The translations under genes were made by a program, and so were the position numbers. Below, in pieces: positions 1 to 8,900 of a DNA stretch of 49,550 nucleotides (positions are counted from its first letter, which is position 1; the number at the start of each line of letters is the position of its first letter). The stretch is from Pseudomonas sp. KBW05. Lineage in GTDB: Bacteria; Pseudomonadota; Gammaproteobacteria; Pseudomonadales; Pseudomonadaceae. The DNA is taken from assembly GCF_003852405.1 (NCBI RefSeq), contig NZ_QAJM01000030.1, positions 1 to 49,550 on the forward strand. Reading direction: 5' to 3'. Under the pieces are notes generated by a model. It made no database searches and was not told the origin of the DNA. It saw nothing but the letters and a program-made list of their open reading frames with translations.

Positions 1-129
1 ACCGAGTGTTGGGGCAAGAGCGTTTTGCTTACTTTTGCGCTTTTCAAAAGTGAGCCGCCGTAAGGGCGAAACCAATAGCCGCCGTTACCCAAAAAACGGA
101 TATGTACCCATAAAAACAGGGCCACGCCA
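1..129. other. Upstream region of hxcR, no gene seen
   Basis: No open frame of note lies here. The stretch at about 24-70 contains a short inverted pair (CTTTTG near 33 and CAAAAG near 45) and resembles an intergenic sequence that recurs in Pseudomonas genomes. Only a weak purine-rich ribosome site precedes the hxcR ATG at 130. Since hxcR normally sits inside the hxc operon, this 129-bp gap may separate transcription units or just be a recombined intergenic segment. The upstream gene is outside the window. Confidence 0.4.
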
Positions 130-1548
130 ATGAGCCTACTCCCTTACGCCTGGGCCAAATCCCAACGCATCCTCCTGCGCAACAACGCCGAAGGCATGCT
201 GCTAACGGTGTGCCCCTCAACCCCCGGCTGGTCCATCAGCGAAGTCCACCGTCAATACGGCCAGTCAACCATCGAACAAGTCCGCGACGACGAACTCGAC
301 GGCCTCCTCACCAGCGCCTACGCCGACACCGGCAGCGCCGCCGCCGTCGTGGGAGCCGCCGAAAACGAAGTCGACCTCGACCGCCTCATGCAAGACATGC
401 CCGAAGTCACCGACCTGCTCGACACCCAGGACGGCGCCCCCGTGATCCGCATGATCAACGCCTTGCTCACCCAAGCCGCCCGCGACGAAGCCAGCGACAT
501 CCACATCGAACCCTACGAAACCCACTCCGTGGTGCGCTACCGCGTCGACGGCACCCTGCGCGACGTCGTGTCCCCCCGCAAGGCGCTGCACGGCGCGCTG
601 GTCTCGCGGATCAAGATCATGGCCCAACTCGACATTGCCGAAAAACGCCTGCCCCAGGACGGCCGCATCGCCTTGCGTGTGGCCGGGCGGCCCATCGACA
701 TTCGCGTGTCCACGGTGCCCACCGGCCATGGCGAACGCGTGGTCATGCGCCTGCTGGACAAACAAGCCGGGCGCTTGCAACTGGAAACCCTGGGCATGGA
801 GCCGCAACTGTTGGCCCGCCTCGACACCCTGATCCGCCAGCCCCACGGCATCGTGCTGGTCACCGGGCCCACCGGCAGCGGCAAGACCACCAGCCTCTAC
901 GCCGCCCTGGCGCGGCTGGACGCGAGCACCAGCAATATCCTCACCGTCGAAGACCCGGTGGAATACGACCTGCCGGGCATCAGCCAGATCCAGGTCAACG
1001 CCAAGATCGACATGACCTTCGGCCTCGCCCTGCGCGCGATCCTGCGCCAGGACCCGGACATCATCATGATCGGCGAGATCCGCGACCTGGAGACCGCGCA
1101 AATCGCCGTGCAGGCCTCGCTCACCGGGCACCTGGTGCTGGCGACCCTGCACACCAACGATGCGGTGTCGGCGGTCAACCGCTTGATCGACATGGGCGTC
1201 GAACCCTTCCTGCTCGCCTCGTCGTTGCTGGGCGTGTTGGCCCAGCGCCTGGTGCGCCGCCTGTGCCCGCACTGCAAGCAGGAAGACCCGGCCGCGCCCG
1301 GCACCTGGCGCCCGGTCGGCTGTGCGCACTGCAACCAGATCGGCTACAGCGGCCGTACGGGTATCCATGAATTGTTCAGTGTCGATGACGACGTGCGCAG
1401 CCTGATCCACCAGGGCGCCGGCGAGCAGGACCTGCGCCTGGCCGCCCGCCGCGCTGGCATGTTCAGCATGCGTGAAGACGGCGAACGCTGGGTGCGCAGC
1501 GGCGCCACCGCCCCCGAAGAAATCCTGCGTGTGACACGGGACGCCTGA
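130..1548 (+). CDS. hxcR: Type II secretion ATPase HxcR (GspE family)
   Basis: Cytoplasmic hexameric ATPase that powers pseudopilus assembly in a type II secretion system. The 472-residue product has the GspE/PulE core: Walker A GPTGSGKT at 246-253, an Asp/Walker B segment DPDIIMIGEIRD at 308-319, the His box LATLHTND near 338-345, and a tetracysteine zinc site (CPHC 379-382, CAHC 398-401) typical of secretion ATPases. The N-terminal domain is short compared with XcpR/GspE, as in Hxc-type ATPases. The TGA overlaps the ATG of hxcS by one base, so the two are translationally coupled. The Hxc assignment rests on the hxcS - two DING genes - TPS exoprotein order, the same as in P. aeruginosa as I recall it; a generic GspE label would also fit. 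Confidence 0.88.
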   Translation: MSLLPYAWAKSQRILLRNNAEGMLLTVCPSTPGWSISEVHRQYGQSTIEQVRDDELDGLLTSAYADTGSAAAVVGAAENEVDLDRLMQDMPEVTDLLDTQDGAPVIRMINALLTQAARDEASDIHIEPYETHSVVRYRVDGTLRDVVSPRKALHGALVSRIKIMAQLDIAEKRLPQDGRIALRVAGRPIDIRVSTVPTGHGERVVMRLLDKQAGRLQLETLGMEPQLLARLDTLIRQPHGIVLVTGPTGSGKTTSLYAALARLDASTSNILTVEDPVEYDLPGISQIQVNAKIDMTFGLALRAILRQDPDIIMIGEIRDLETAQIAVQASLTGHLVLATLHTNDAVSAVNRLIDMGVEPFLLASSLLGVLAQRLVRRLCPHCKQEDPAAPGTWRPVGCAHCNQIGYSGRTGIHELFSVDDDVRSLIHQGAGEQDLRLAARRAGMFSMREDGERWVRSGATAPEEILRVTRDA

Positions 1549-2759
1549 TGAATCGCTATCGTTTTGAAGCCGCCGATGCCAGCGGCAAGGTCGAGTCCGG
1601 CCATGTGGAGGCCGACAGCCAGAGCGCGGCGTTTGCCAGCCTGCGTGGGCGCGGTTTGACCGCGTTGCTGGTGCAGCTCGAAGGCAACCAGCAAGCGGCG
1701 GGCAGCAGCAGTGTGTTCACCCCCAAGCTCTCGGACAACGACCTGGCCTGGGCCACGCGCCAATTGGCCAGCCTGCTGGGCGCCAGCCTGCCGTTGGAAG
1801 CGGCGTTGAGCGCGACGGTGGAGCAAGCCGAGAAAAAACACATCGCCCAGACCCTGGCCGCCGTACGCGCCGATGTGCGTGGCGGCATGCGCCTGGCGGA
1901 GGCGTTGGCCGCACGGCCACGGGACTTTCCGTCGATCTACCGTGCGCTGATCGCGGCGGGGGAGGAGTCCGGCGACCTGGCCCAGGTGATGGAACGCCTC
2001 GCCGACTACATCGAGGAACGCAACAACCTGCGCGGCAAGATCCTCACCGCGTTTATCTACCCCGGCGTGGTGGGGCTGGTGTCCATCGGCATTGTGATTT
2101 TCCTGTTGAGCTACGTGGTGCCGCAGGTGGTCAGCGCGTTCTCCCAGGCGCGCCAGGATTTGCCGGGGCTGACCCTGGCGATGCTCAACGCCAGCGACTT
2201 CATCCGCGCCTGGGGCTGGCTGTGTTTTGCCGGGATCGTCGGCGGGTTCTGGAGTTGGCGCCTGTATTTGCGCAACCCCGTGGCGCGTCTGAATTGGCAC
2301 AGCCGCGTATTGCGCTTGCCCCTGATCGGGCGCTTTGTGCTGGGCCTCAACACCGCACGCTTCGCCTCGACCCTGGCGATCCTTGGCGGCGCCGGTGTGC
2401 CGCTGTTGCGCGCGCTGGAGGCGGCGCGGCAAACCCTGTCCAACGACCGCCTCGACCAGTGCGTCTCTGATGCCACCGCCAAAGTGCGCGAAGGCGTCAA
2501 CCTCGCCCCGGCGCTGGCGGTGGAGAAGGTGTTCCCGCCGGTGCTGATCCACCTGATCGCCAGCGGCGAAAAAACCGGCGCGCTGCCGCCGATGCTGGCG
2601 CGCGCGGCGCAGACGTTGTCGCGGGATATTGAGCGGCGGGCGATGGGCATGACCGCGTTGCTGGAGCCGCTGATGATCGTGGTGATGGGCGCGGTCGTGC
2701 TCGTTATCGTCATGGCCGTATTGCTGCCCATCATCGAAATAAACCAACTCGTCACCTGA
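1548..2759 (+). CDS. hxcS: Type II secretion inner-membrane platform HxcS (GspF family)
   Basis: Polytopic inner-membrane platform protein that binds the HxcR ATPase and assembles the pseudopilus. At 403 residues it has the usual GspF size, with two repeated T2SSF helical domains. Each contains the diagnostic LASLLGASLPLEAAL-type and ILGGAGVPLLRALEA-type segments and an SGEKTGALPPML/AGEESGDLAQVM motif. Predicted membrane spans lie near 170-193, 220-236 and 372-396. It starts at an ATG overlapping the hxcR stop. No further gsp gene follows; a REP doublet comes directly after the stop, so hxcS is probably the last gene of the secretion operon on this side. Confidence 0.88.
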   Translation: MNRYRFEAADASGKVESGHVEADSQSAAFASLRGRGLTALLVQLEGNQQAAGSSSVFTPKLSDNDLAWATRQLASLLGASLPLEAALSATVEQAEKKHIAQTLAAVRADVRGGMRLAEALAARPRDFPSIYRALIAAGEESGDLAQVMERLADYIEERNNLRGKILTAFIYPGVVGLVSIGIVIFLLSYVVPQVVSAFSQARQDLPGLTLAMLNASDFIRAWGWLCFAGIVGGFWSWRLYLRNPVARLNWHSRVLRLPLIGRFVLGLNTARFASTLAILGGAGVPLLRALEAARQTLSNDRLDQCVSDATAKVREGVNLAPALAVEKVFPPVLIHLIASGEKTGALPPMLARAAQTLSRDIERRAMGMTALLEPLMIVVMGAVVLVIVMAVLLPIIEINQLVT

Positions 2760-2783
2760 TCCTGCTGTGTGAACACAAATCAA

Positions 2784-2875
2784 CTGTGGGAGCTGGCTTG
2801 CCTGCGATAGCGGTCTTCCAGCTGGCACATTTTTAGCTGACCCACCGCTATCGCAGGCAAGCCAGCTCCCACATG
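2784..2875. repeat. REP doublet (inverted pair) after hxcS
   Basis: Two inverted copies of the Pseudomonas REP signature (TGTGGGAGCTGGCTTGCCTG and its complement) separated by about 30 bp, so the transcript can fold into a long hairpin. It lies 25 bp after the hxcS stop, where it could stabilise the 3' end of the hxc mRNA or help stop transcription before the DING genes. The version here is the GAGCTGGCTTGCCTGCGAT variant, not the GAGCGGGCTTGCTCGCGAA form seen elsewhere in the window. Confidence 0.85.
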
Positions 2876-3219
2876 GATTTGTGTTTTTTCAGCTGGGATT
2901 GAGGTACTCCCGTCCAACCTCGGGTTCCTCATTCCGTCACATCCCAAGCTCTATACGGCCTCCAGCCCGACCCACTGAAACCTCGCTGTCACCTACCCCC
3001 AAACCGCTCAAAACCATGACCAAAACACCCGAGAATCTTTTTAAAAATCAAGCGTTTCCTCCCGAGGTTTTTTCCCATAACCGTCATCGGAAACTGCGAC
3101 TTTCTCTCCCATGGTTTTCACCCCTGGCCACCCCCGCAAGACGGCTTGGGACCGAAGCCATGGCGTCATGCAAGAGCCATCTACCCCAAACGTACAAACA
3201 CGACGAAAGGAGCTTCTTC
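2876..3219. other. Long leader region upstream of lapA
   Basis: A 344-bp stretch with no supported gene. It happens to stay open in the lapA frame, but its translation is unlike a signal sequence, and the real lapA start has a strong ribosome site at 3206-3212. It holds a perfect 9-bp inverted repeat, AACCTCGGG at 2916-2924 and CCCGAGGTT at 3061-3069, the latter followed by a run of T. It also holds a Pho-box-like sequence GCGTCATGCAAGAGCCAT at 3164-3181, sharing GTCATGCAA with the pdtA element. A phosphate-starvation promoter is expected here by family knowledge, but the exact sites are uncertain. Confidence 0.35.
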
Positions 3220-4422
3220 ATGTTTAAGCGCAACGTTCTCGCGGTATCCATGACCCTCGCTGCCCTGTGCTCGGCACAGGCTGCATTCGCAGACGTAAAC
3301 GGCGGCGGCGCCACTCTGCCACAGCCGCTGTACCAGACTGCCGGCGTACTGACTGCCGGCTTCGCCCCTTACATCGGCGTCGGCAGCGGCAACGGCAAGG
3401 CTGCTTTCCTGAACAACGACTACACCAAGTTTGTCGCCGGTGTGACCAACAAGAACGTGCACTGGGCGGGTAGCGATTCCAAGCTGTCGGCTGCCGAGCT
3501 GCTGGCTTACAAAACCAACAAACAACCGACCTGGGGCAAATTGATCCAAGTCCCATCGGTGGCCACTTCGGTTGCCATTCCGTTCAACAAGACCGGCACC
3601 AACGCGGTTGACCTGACTGTTCCACAACTGTGCGGCGTGTTCTCCGGTCGCCTGACCACCTGGAACCAAATCACCGGCTCCGGCCGTACTGGCCCGATCG
3701 TCGTGGTTTACCGTGACGAGTCGAGCGGCACCACCGAGCTGTTCACCCGCTTCCTCAACGCCAAGTGCACCGAAGCCAAGAAGTTCGCCATCACCACGAC
3801 CTTCAAAGACAGCTACGGCTTCGTCGCTGGCGTCAGCGCCGGTACCTTGCCAGCCGGCGCAGTGCCTGCTACCACCAGCCAGGGCGTGATGACTGCACTG
3901 AACGCTGCCCAAGGCCGTATCACCTACATGAGCCCGGACTACGCGGCCACTACTTTGGCCGGTCTGGATGACGCTACCAAAGTTGCCAAGATTGGCGGTG
4001 TTTCGCCTGCTCCAGGCAACGTATCGGCTGCTATCGGTCAGATCCCTGCTCCAACCGAAGCCCGTGCTGATGGCTCGTTCATCGATGCCACCAACCAGGA
4101 CAACTGGGTTCCAGTGTTTGCTGCTGCTGCGAGTGGTCCAGCCACCTTCGCTTACCCATCCACCGGCTACCCAATCCTGGGCTTCACTAACCTGATCTTC
4201 AGCCAGTGCTACGCCGACGCTAACCAGACTGGTCAAGTGCAGGGCTTCTTCGCTCGTCACTTCGGTGCTTTCGGTAACAACGACACTGCCATCAACGACA
4301 ACCGCTTCGTACCGCTGCCAGCTAACTGGAAACAAGCGGTAACCGACACCTTCGCGACCGTTTCCAACGCCCAAGGCATCGGCAACACCAGCGTCTGCAA
4401 CCAAATCGGTCGTCCGCTGTAA
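3220..4422 (+). CDS. lapA: DING-family secreted phosphate-binding/alkaline phosphatase protein, copy 1
   Basis: Extracellular or periplasmic phosphate-scavenging protein of the DING/PstS superfamily; in P. aeruginosa the LapA homologue is reported as a low-molecular-weight alkaline phosphatase exported by the Hxc system. The 400-residue precursor has a signal peptide ending ...AAFA, and the mature protein begins DVNGGGATLPQ, the family-defining N-terminus (DING with I to V). Phosphate-pocket segments are visible: GSDSKL, ESSGTTELF and the LCGVFSGR loop. Two C-terminal cysteines (QCYA, SVCNQ) may form a disulfide. The ATG at 3220 was chosen because AAAGGAG lies 7 bases upstream and the signal peptide starts there; the open frame extends upstream but looks non-coding. 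It is followed by a strong intrinsic terminator and a second, very similar copy. Confidence 0.85.
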   Translation: MFKRNVLAVSMTLAALCSAQAAFADVNGGGATLPQPLYQTAGVLTAGFAPYIGVGSGNGKAAFLNNDYTKFVAGVTNKNVHWAGSDSKLSAAELLAYKTNKQPTWGKLIQVPSVATSVAIPFNKTGTNAVDLTVPQLCGVFSGRLTTWNQITGSGRTGPIVVVYRDESSGTTELFTRFLNAKCTEAKKFAITTTFKDSYGFVAGVSAGTLPAGAVPATTSQGVMTALNAAQGRITYMSPDYAATTLAGLDDATKVAKIGGVSPAPGNVSAAIGQIPAPTEARADGSFIDATNQDNWVPVFAAAASGPATFAYPSTGYPILGFTNLIFSQCYADANQTGQVQGFFARHFGAFGNNDTAINDNRFVPLPANWKQAVTDTFATVSNAQGIGNTSVCNQIGRPL

Positions 4423-4450
4423 CCCCTGCTTTCAACGACCCGCAACACCG

Positions 4451-4483
4451 ATCAGCAACGGCCTGTGCCGTTGCTGATTTTTT
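4451..4483 (+). terminator. Intrinsic terminator of lapA
   Basis: A perfect 12-bp stem (ATCAGCAACGGC at 4451-4462, its complement at 4467-4478) with a CTGT loop, followed by a T run. It lies 29 bp after the lapA stop. An almost identical copy follows lapB, so the terminator was duplicated with the gene. Confidence 0.93.
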
Positions 4484-4535
4484 ATTTGCACGTCGATATC
4501 ACCTCACGGATGAAACTACGCAAAGGAGATTTGTA

Positions 4536-5738
4536 ATGTTCAACACCAAGATTTTCGCGGTATCCATGGCCCTTGCGGCATTGGGCTCAGCACCGGCTGC
4601 CATGGCCGACCTTAACGGCGGCGGTGCTACGCTTCCAGAAACTGTCTATCAGACGGCTGGCGTATTGACTGCCGGTTTCGCTCCCTACCTTGGTGTCGGT
4701 AGTGGTCGGGGCAAGGTTGCCTTCTTGACGAATGACTACAGCAAGTTAAGGCCAGGTATTACCAATAAGAACGTGCATTGGGTTGCTAGTGATTCGAAGC
4801 TGACGGCTGCCGAACTGTTGGCTTACAAAACCAACAAACAACCGACCTGGGGCAAGTTGATCCAGGTACCTTCGTTCGCCACTTCAGTTGCTATTCCATT
4901 CAACAAGGCAGGTACTAATGCGGTTGACCTGAGTGTTAACCAGTTGTGTGGCGTGTTCTCTGGCCGACTGACAAATTGGAAGCAGATCAACGGTTCTGGT
5001 CGTACTGACGCGATCATTGTGGTTTATCAGTCGGAGTCCAGCGGCACCACTGAATTGTTTACACGCTTCCTTAATGCCAAGTGCAACGAAGCCAAGAAGT
5101 TCGCCATCACCACTACCTTCAAAGACAGCTACGGTTTCATCTCTGGCGTCAGCGCCGGTACGTTGCCAGCCGGTGCGGTGCCTGCTGACAGCAGCAAGGC
5201 GGCAATGAATGCGTTGAACGCTCGCGAAGGTCGTATCACCTATATGAGTCCGGCGTATGCGGCGTCCACGTTAGCTGGCCTGGAAGACGCCACAAAAGTC
5301 GCCAAGGTCGCCGGTGTTTCGCCTTCTCCTGCCAATATTTCGGCTGCTATCGGTCAGATCCTTGCTCCAACCCAAGTCCGCCCTAACGGTTCGTTCATCG
5401 ACGCCACCGACCAGGACAACTGGGTTCCAGTATTCGCCGCCACTGCAAGCGGTTCGTCCACCTTCGCTTACCCATCCACCGGCTACCCGATCCTGGGCTT
5501 CACTAACCTGATCTTCAGCCAGTGCTACGCCAACGCTGCCCAGACTGCCCAAGTGCAAGGCTTCTTCGCTCGCCACTACGGTGCGTTCGATAACAACGAC
5601 ACCGCGATCAACGACAACCGTTTCGTTCCACTGCCAGACAACTGGAAAACCGCTGTAACTGACACCTTCGGTACTGCTTCCAACGCCCAAGGCATCGGCA
5701 ACACCAGCGTCTGCAACCAAATCGGTCGTCCGCTGTAA
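4536..5738 (+). CDS. lapB: DING-family secreted phosphate-binding/alkaline phosphatase protein, copy 2
   Basis: Tandem paralogue of the preceding gene with exactly the same length (400 residues). Its signal peptide ends ...AAMA and the mature start is DLNGGGATLPE. Pocket segments (SDSKL, ESSGTTELF, LCGVFSGR) are kept, so it should bind phosphate; differences such as EWVASDSKL-type changes and KLRPGITNK suggest altered specificity or expression. An AAAGGAG-type ribosome site sits just before the ATG. Base use differs from copy 1: the 5' two-thirds is richer in T-ending codons, while the last 66 or so coding and trailing bases are identical. This fits duplication followed by partial gene conversion. 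It has its own terminator. By analogy with P. aeruginosa this is LapB, an Hxc cargo; that role is inferred. Confidence 0.83.
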   Translation: MFNTKIFAVSMALAALGSAPAAMADLNGGGATLPETVYQTAGVLTAGFAPYLGVGSGRGKVAFLTNDYSKLRPGITNKNVHWVASDSKLTAAELLAYKTNKQPTWGKLIQVPSFATSVAIPFNKAGTNAVDLSVNQLCGVFSGRLTNWKQINGSGRTDAIIVVYQSESSGTTELFTRFLNAKCNEAKKFAITTTFKDSYGFISGVSAGTLPAGAVPADSSKAAMNALNAREGRITYMSPAYAASTLAGLEDATKVAKVAGVSPSPANISAAIGQILAPTQVRPNGSFIDATDQDNWVPVFAATASGSSTFAYPSTGYPILGFTNLIFSQCYANAAQTAQVQGFFARHYGAFDNNDTAINDNRFVPLPDNWKTAVTDTFGTASNAQGIGNTSVCNQIGRPL

Positions 5739-5766
5739 CCCCTGTTTTCAACGACCCGCAACACCG

Positions 5767-5802
5767 ATCAGCAACGGCCTGTGCCGTTGCTGATTTTTTT
5801 TT
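5767..5802 (+). terminator. Intrinsic terminator of lapB
   Basis: Same 12-bp stem and CTGT loop as after lapA (5767-5778 with 5783-5794), followed by a longer T run. It insulates lapB from the pdtA promoter that begins 16 bp later. Confidence 0.93.
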
Positions 5803-5818
5803 GCGTTAGCAGCCGTAT

Positions 5819-5866
5819 ATGAACTTTGCATGACAGAAGTTCAGTCGCGCCCCTCGCCAACCGCCT
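5819..5866 (+). promoter_or_regulatory. Putative PhoB box plus ECF-sigma promoter of pdtA
   Basis: Positions 5819-5836 read ATGAACTTTGCATGACAG. On the opposite strand this is CTGTCAT, four bases, AGTTCAT: a Pho box whose first half is a perfect match to the consensus. AGTTC follows at 5838-5842 and, 18 bases later, CCGCCT at 5861-5866. The same three blocks at exactly the same spacing occur upstream of phdA (18687-18734). AGTTC/CCGYCT resembles -35/-10 elements of an ECF sigma factor; in P. aeruginosa this locus is known to be under PhoB and the FecI-like sigma VreI. The pairing is seen in the sequence; factor identity is inferred. Confidence 0.6.
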
Positions 5867-5924
5867 AACCCTCATACGTGCGCCTGTCTTGCCCCGGGGC
5901 GCTAACAAAGAAGGAAGATTCCCG

Positions 5925-8900
5925 ATGGTCCGCTGCAAACCCACGCTCAAGCTGAATGCCCAGGGCCCGCGTGCCCAGACCGTGTTGCGCCTCAAGCCGC
6001 TGGCCCAGGCCATTGCCTTGTTGATGGTGGCGGGCAATGCCCATGCCGCCCAGGCGTTCAGTGCTGCGTGGTTTGCCGAAAAAGGCGCGACGCGCGCCAC
6101 CACCGCTGCGCGTTTGAGCGCGGGGCAGGTGCCGGGCATGCCGACGCTGAGCCAGCAGGCGCAGGTCAACCAGCGCCTGGCGCGGTCCATCAGCACGCTG
6201 AACACCAGCGTCGCGGCGATTGCGGCCCAGCAGGCGGCGCAGGCGGCGGGGCGGCAGGCGGCGTTGGGGCAGGTGTCGAACATTCCCGATGGCCTGGGCA
6301 AGGGCGGTTTGCAGGTGGACAACAGCCTGACCCAGGGCTGGATCAACGCCAAGGCGCCGACCCAGTCCCAGGCGGGTGGCAAGACCACGGTGAGCATCGA
6401 GCAGACCGCCGACAAGGCGATCCTCAACTGGGAGACCTTCAACGTCGGGCGCAACACCACCGTGGACTTCCAGCAGCAGTCCAACTGGGCCGCGCTGAAC
6501 CGCGTCAACGATCCGAATGCGCGGCCGAGCGAGATCCAGGGCCAGATCAAGGGCGCGGGCACGGTGATGATCATCAACGCCAACGGCGTGGTCTTCGGCG
6601 GCACCAGTCAGGTCAATGTGCGCAACCTGGTGGCGGCGGCGGCGAACATCACCGATGAGCAGTTCACCCAGCGCGGCCTCTACGTCGATACCACCGGCAC
6701 CCAGCCGACCTTCACCGATGCGGCCGGCAAGGTCGAGGTGCAACGCGGTGCGCTGATCCAGACCCACAACGCCGCCACCTCCACCGATGCCGGCGGCTAT
6801 GCCTTGCTGCTCGGCACCGAGGTGGAAAACGCCGGCACCATCATCACCGCCAAGGGCCAGACCACCCTGGCGGCCGGTGACAGCTTCTATATCCGCAAAG
6901 GCGTCGGCACGGCGGGCAACGAGCGCTCCACCACCCGTGGCAATGAAGTCGCCACCGCCCTCAACTTCGAGAGCGCGGCGGGCAAGGTCAGCAACAGCGG
7001 CCTGATCATGGCCTCCACCGGCGACATCACCCTGACCGGTCACCAGGTCCAGCAAAACGGCGTGGCGCTGGCCAGCACCTCGGTGGACACACGCGGCACG
7101 ATTCACTTGCTCAACTCGGCCAGCGACACCACCGGCAGCGTCACCCTCGGCGCCGGCAGCACCACCGCGATCCTCTTGGATGCAAGCGGCAGCACGGCCC
7201 TGAATACCCAGAAAAACAACGGTCTGACCCTGCTCGACGGCAAACCCGCCAACCTGATTGACGGCCAGTTCGACCACCTTAGCGCGGTGGCCGACCGCAC
7301 CGACCAGTCGCGCATCGAGATCGTCAGCGGCGGCACCGTGGACTTCCAGAAAGGCTCGATCACCCTGGCCACCGGGGGGCAGGTCGCAGTCAGCGCCGGC
7401 CAGCGCAGCCTGGTGCGCGATGGCGCGGTCATCGACGTGTCGGGGGCGGTCGGCGTCAAGGTGGCGATGGAAGCCAACAACATCAAGATCAACGTGCAGG
7501 GCAACGAACAGCGCGATGTCGCGGTCAACCGCGACAATGGGCAACTGATCAACAACGACGTGTGGGTGGACTTGCGCGAGCTGGTGTTTGTCGCGGCGGG
7601 CACCAACGGTTATGCCACGGACCGCTGGTACACCGCGGGTGGCTTGCTGGAAGTCGGCGGTTACCTCGGCACCCAGGGCCACTCGGTGGGCGAGTGGATG
7701 GCCCAGGGCGGCACCGTGACGTTTACCGGCAAGGATGTGGTGACCCAGCAGGGCGCGCAGATCAACCTGTCGGGCGGCACCGTGGATGTGCAGGACGGCT
7801 ACATCCGACAGACCTGGCTCAAGGGCCCGGATCGCCGCCTGTATGAGCTGTCGCGGGCGCCGGGGGACATTCTCTATTCCGGGATCTACAAGGGTTATGA
7901 AGACACCAGCGTGCGCTGGGGCCAGACCGAGTACTACTACAACCCGCTGATCGCGCCGCAGGGGCGCAACGAGGCCGGTTATACCGTGGGTCGTGATGCC
8001 GGCAAGCTGGTGGTCGGCACCACCAGTGCGGTGCTCGAAGGGCAGGTGGTCAGCGATGTGTTCCAGGGCGAGCGGCAGATGCAGGCGCCGGCGATCAACC
8101 TTGACGGCTACCAGCAATCGCAGAACGCGATGGCCCAGCGCGCGCAGTTGATCATTGGCCAGTACGTGCCGATCTATAACAAGACCACGGGCACCTTGCG
8201 GTATGCGTTGGGCGCGACGGCCGAGCAGGTGTTGATCGACAGCAATACGCAAAAAATCGCCGACGGCCTCGACCTCACCACGGAACTGCCGACCGAGCGT
8301 CAGGGCCAGATTGTGCTCGACAGTGAGCAGCTCAACGGCTACCAGTTGGGCGCGGTCAAGGTTGCGGCCAATCAGCAGGTCAGCGTCAACGGCGCACTCA
8401 ACGTCGCCGACGGCGGCACCATCACCCTGTTCGCGCCGGGGGTGGCGGTCAACGCCAACCTCACGGCCCACGGCGGCAGCATTCATGCCGGGAACATTCT
8501 CAGCCAGGTCGATCCGCTCAAGGACGGCGCGGTGGCCGACACGATCCTGCCGGGCGATGGCAGCCTGACGGTGGCGGAAGGGGTCAAGCTGGACGTCAGC
8601 GGGCGCTGGAACAACCTGCTGCTGGACGCTGCCAACAACACCGGCGTGGCCTATGTGAACGGCGGCAAGGTCTCGTTGCGCGGCACCGGCAACATCAGCC
8701 TGGCGGCCGGTAGCGTGGTGGATGCGTCTTCCGGCGCCACGCTCGGTGTGGACGGCAAGCTGGCAGGCGGCAAGGGCGGCAACGTGACCTTGAGCGCACT
8801 CGGCGCCCTGGGCCTGGACGGTGAGCTGCGCGGCTACGGCGTCAACGGCGGCGGCACCCTGGCGTTGCAGACGCGCAAGGTGCAGATCGGCGACAGCGCC

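Noticed and set aside
265-2828. Long open frames opposite hxcR and hxcS (for example 265-1410 and 1344-2828 reverse)
   Set aside because: Compositionally shadow frames of high-GC genes; His/Gln/Arg-rich translations without domains, and the forward genes are certain.
2881-3219. An N-terminal extension of LapA of 113 residues
   Set aside because: The extension is Pro/Ser-rich without domain features, and a signal peptide with a strong ribosome site begins at 3220; lapB has no counterpart.
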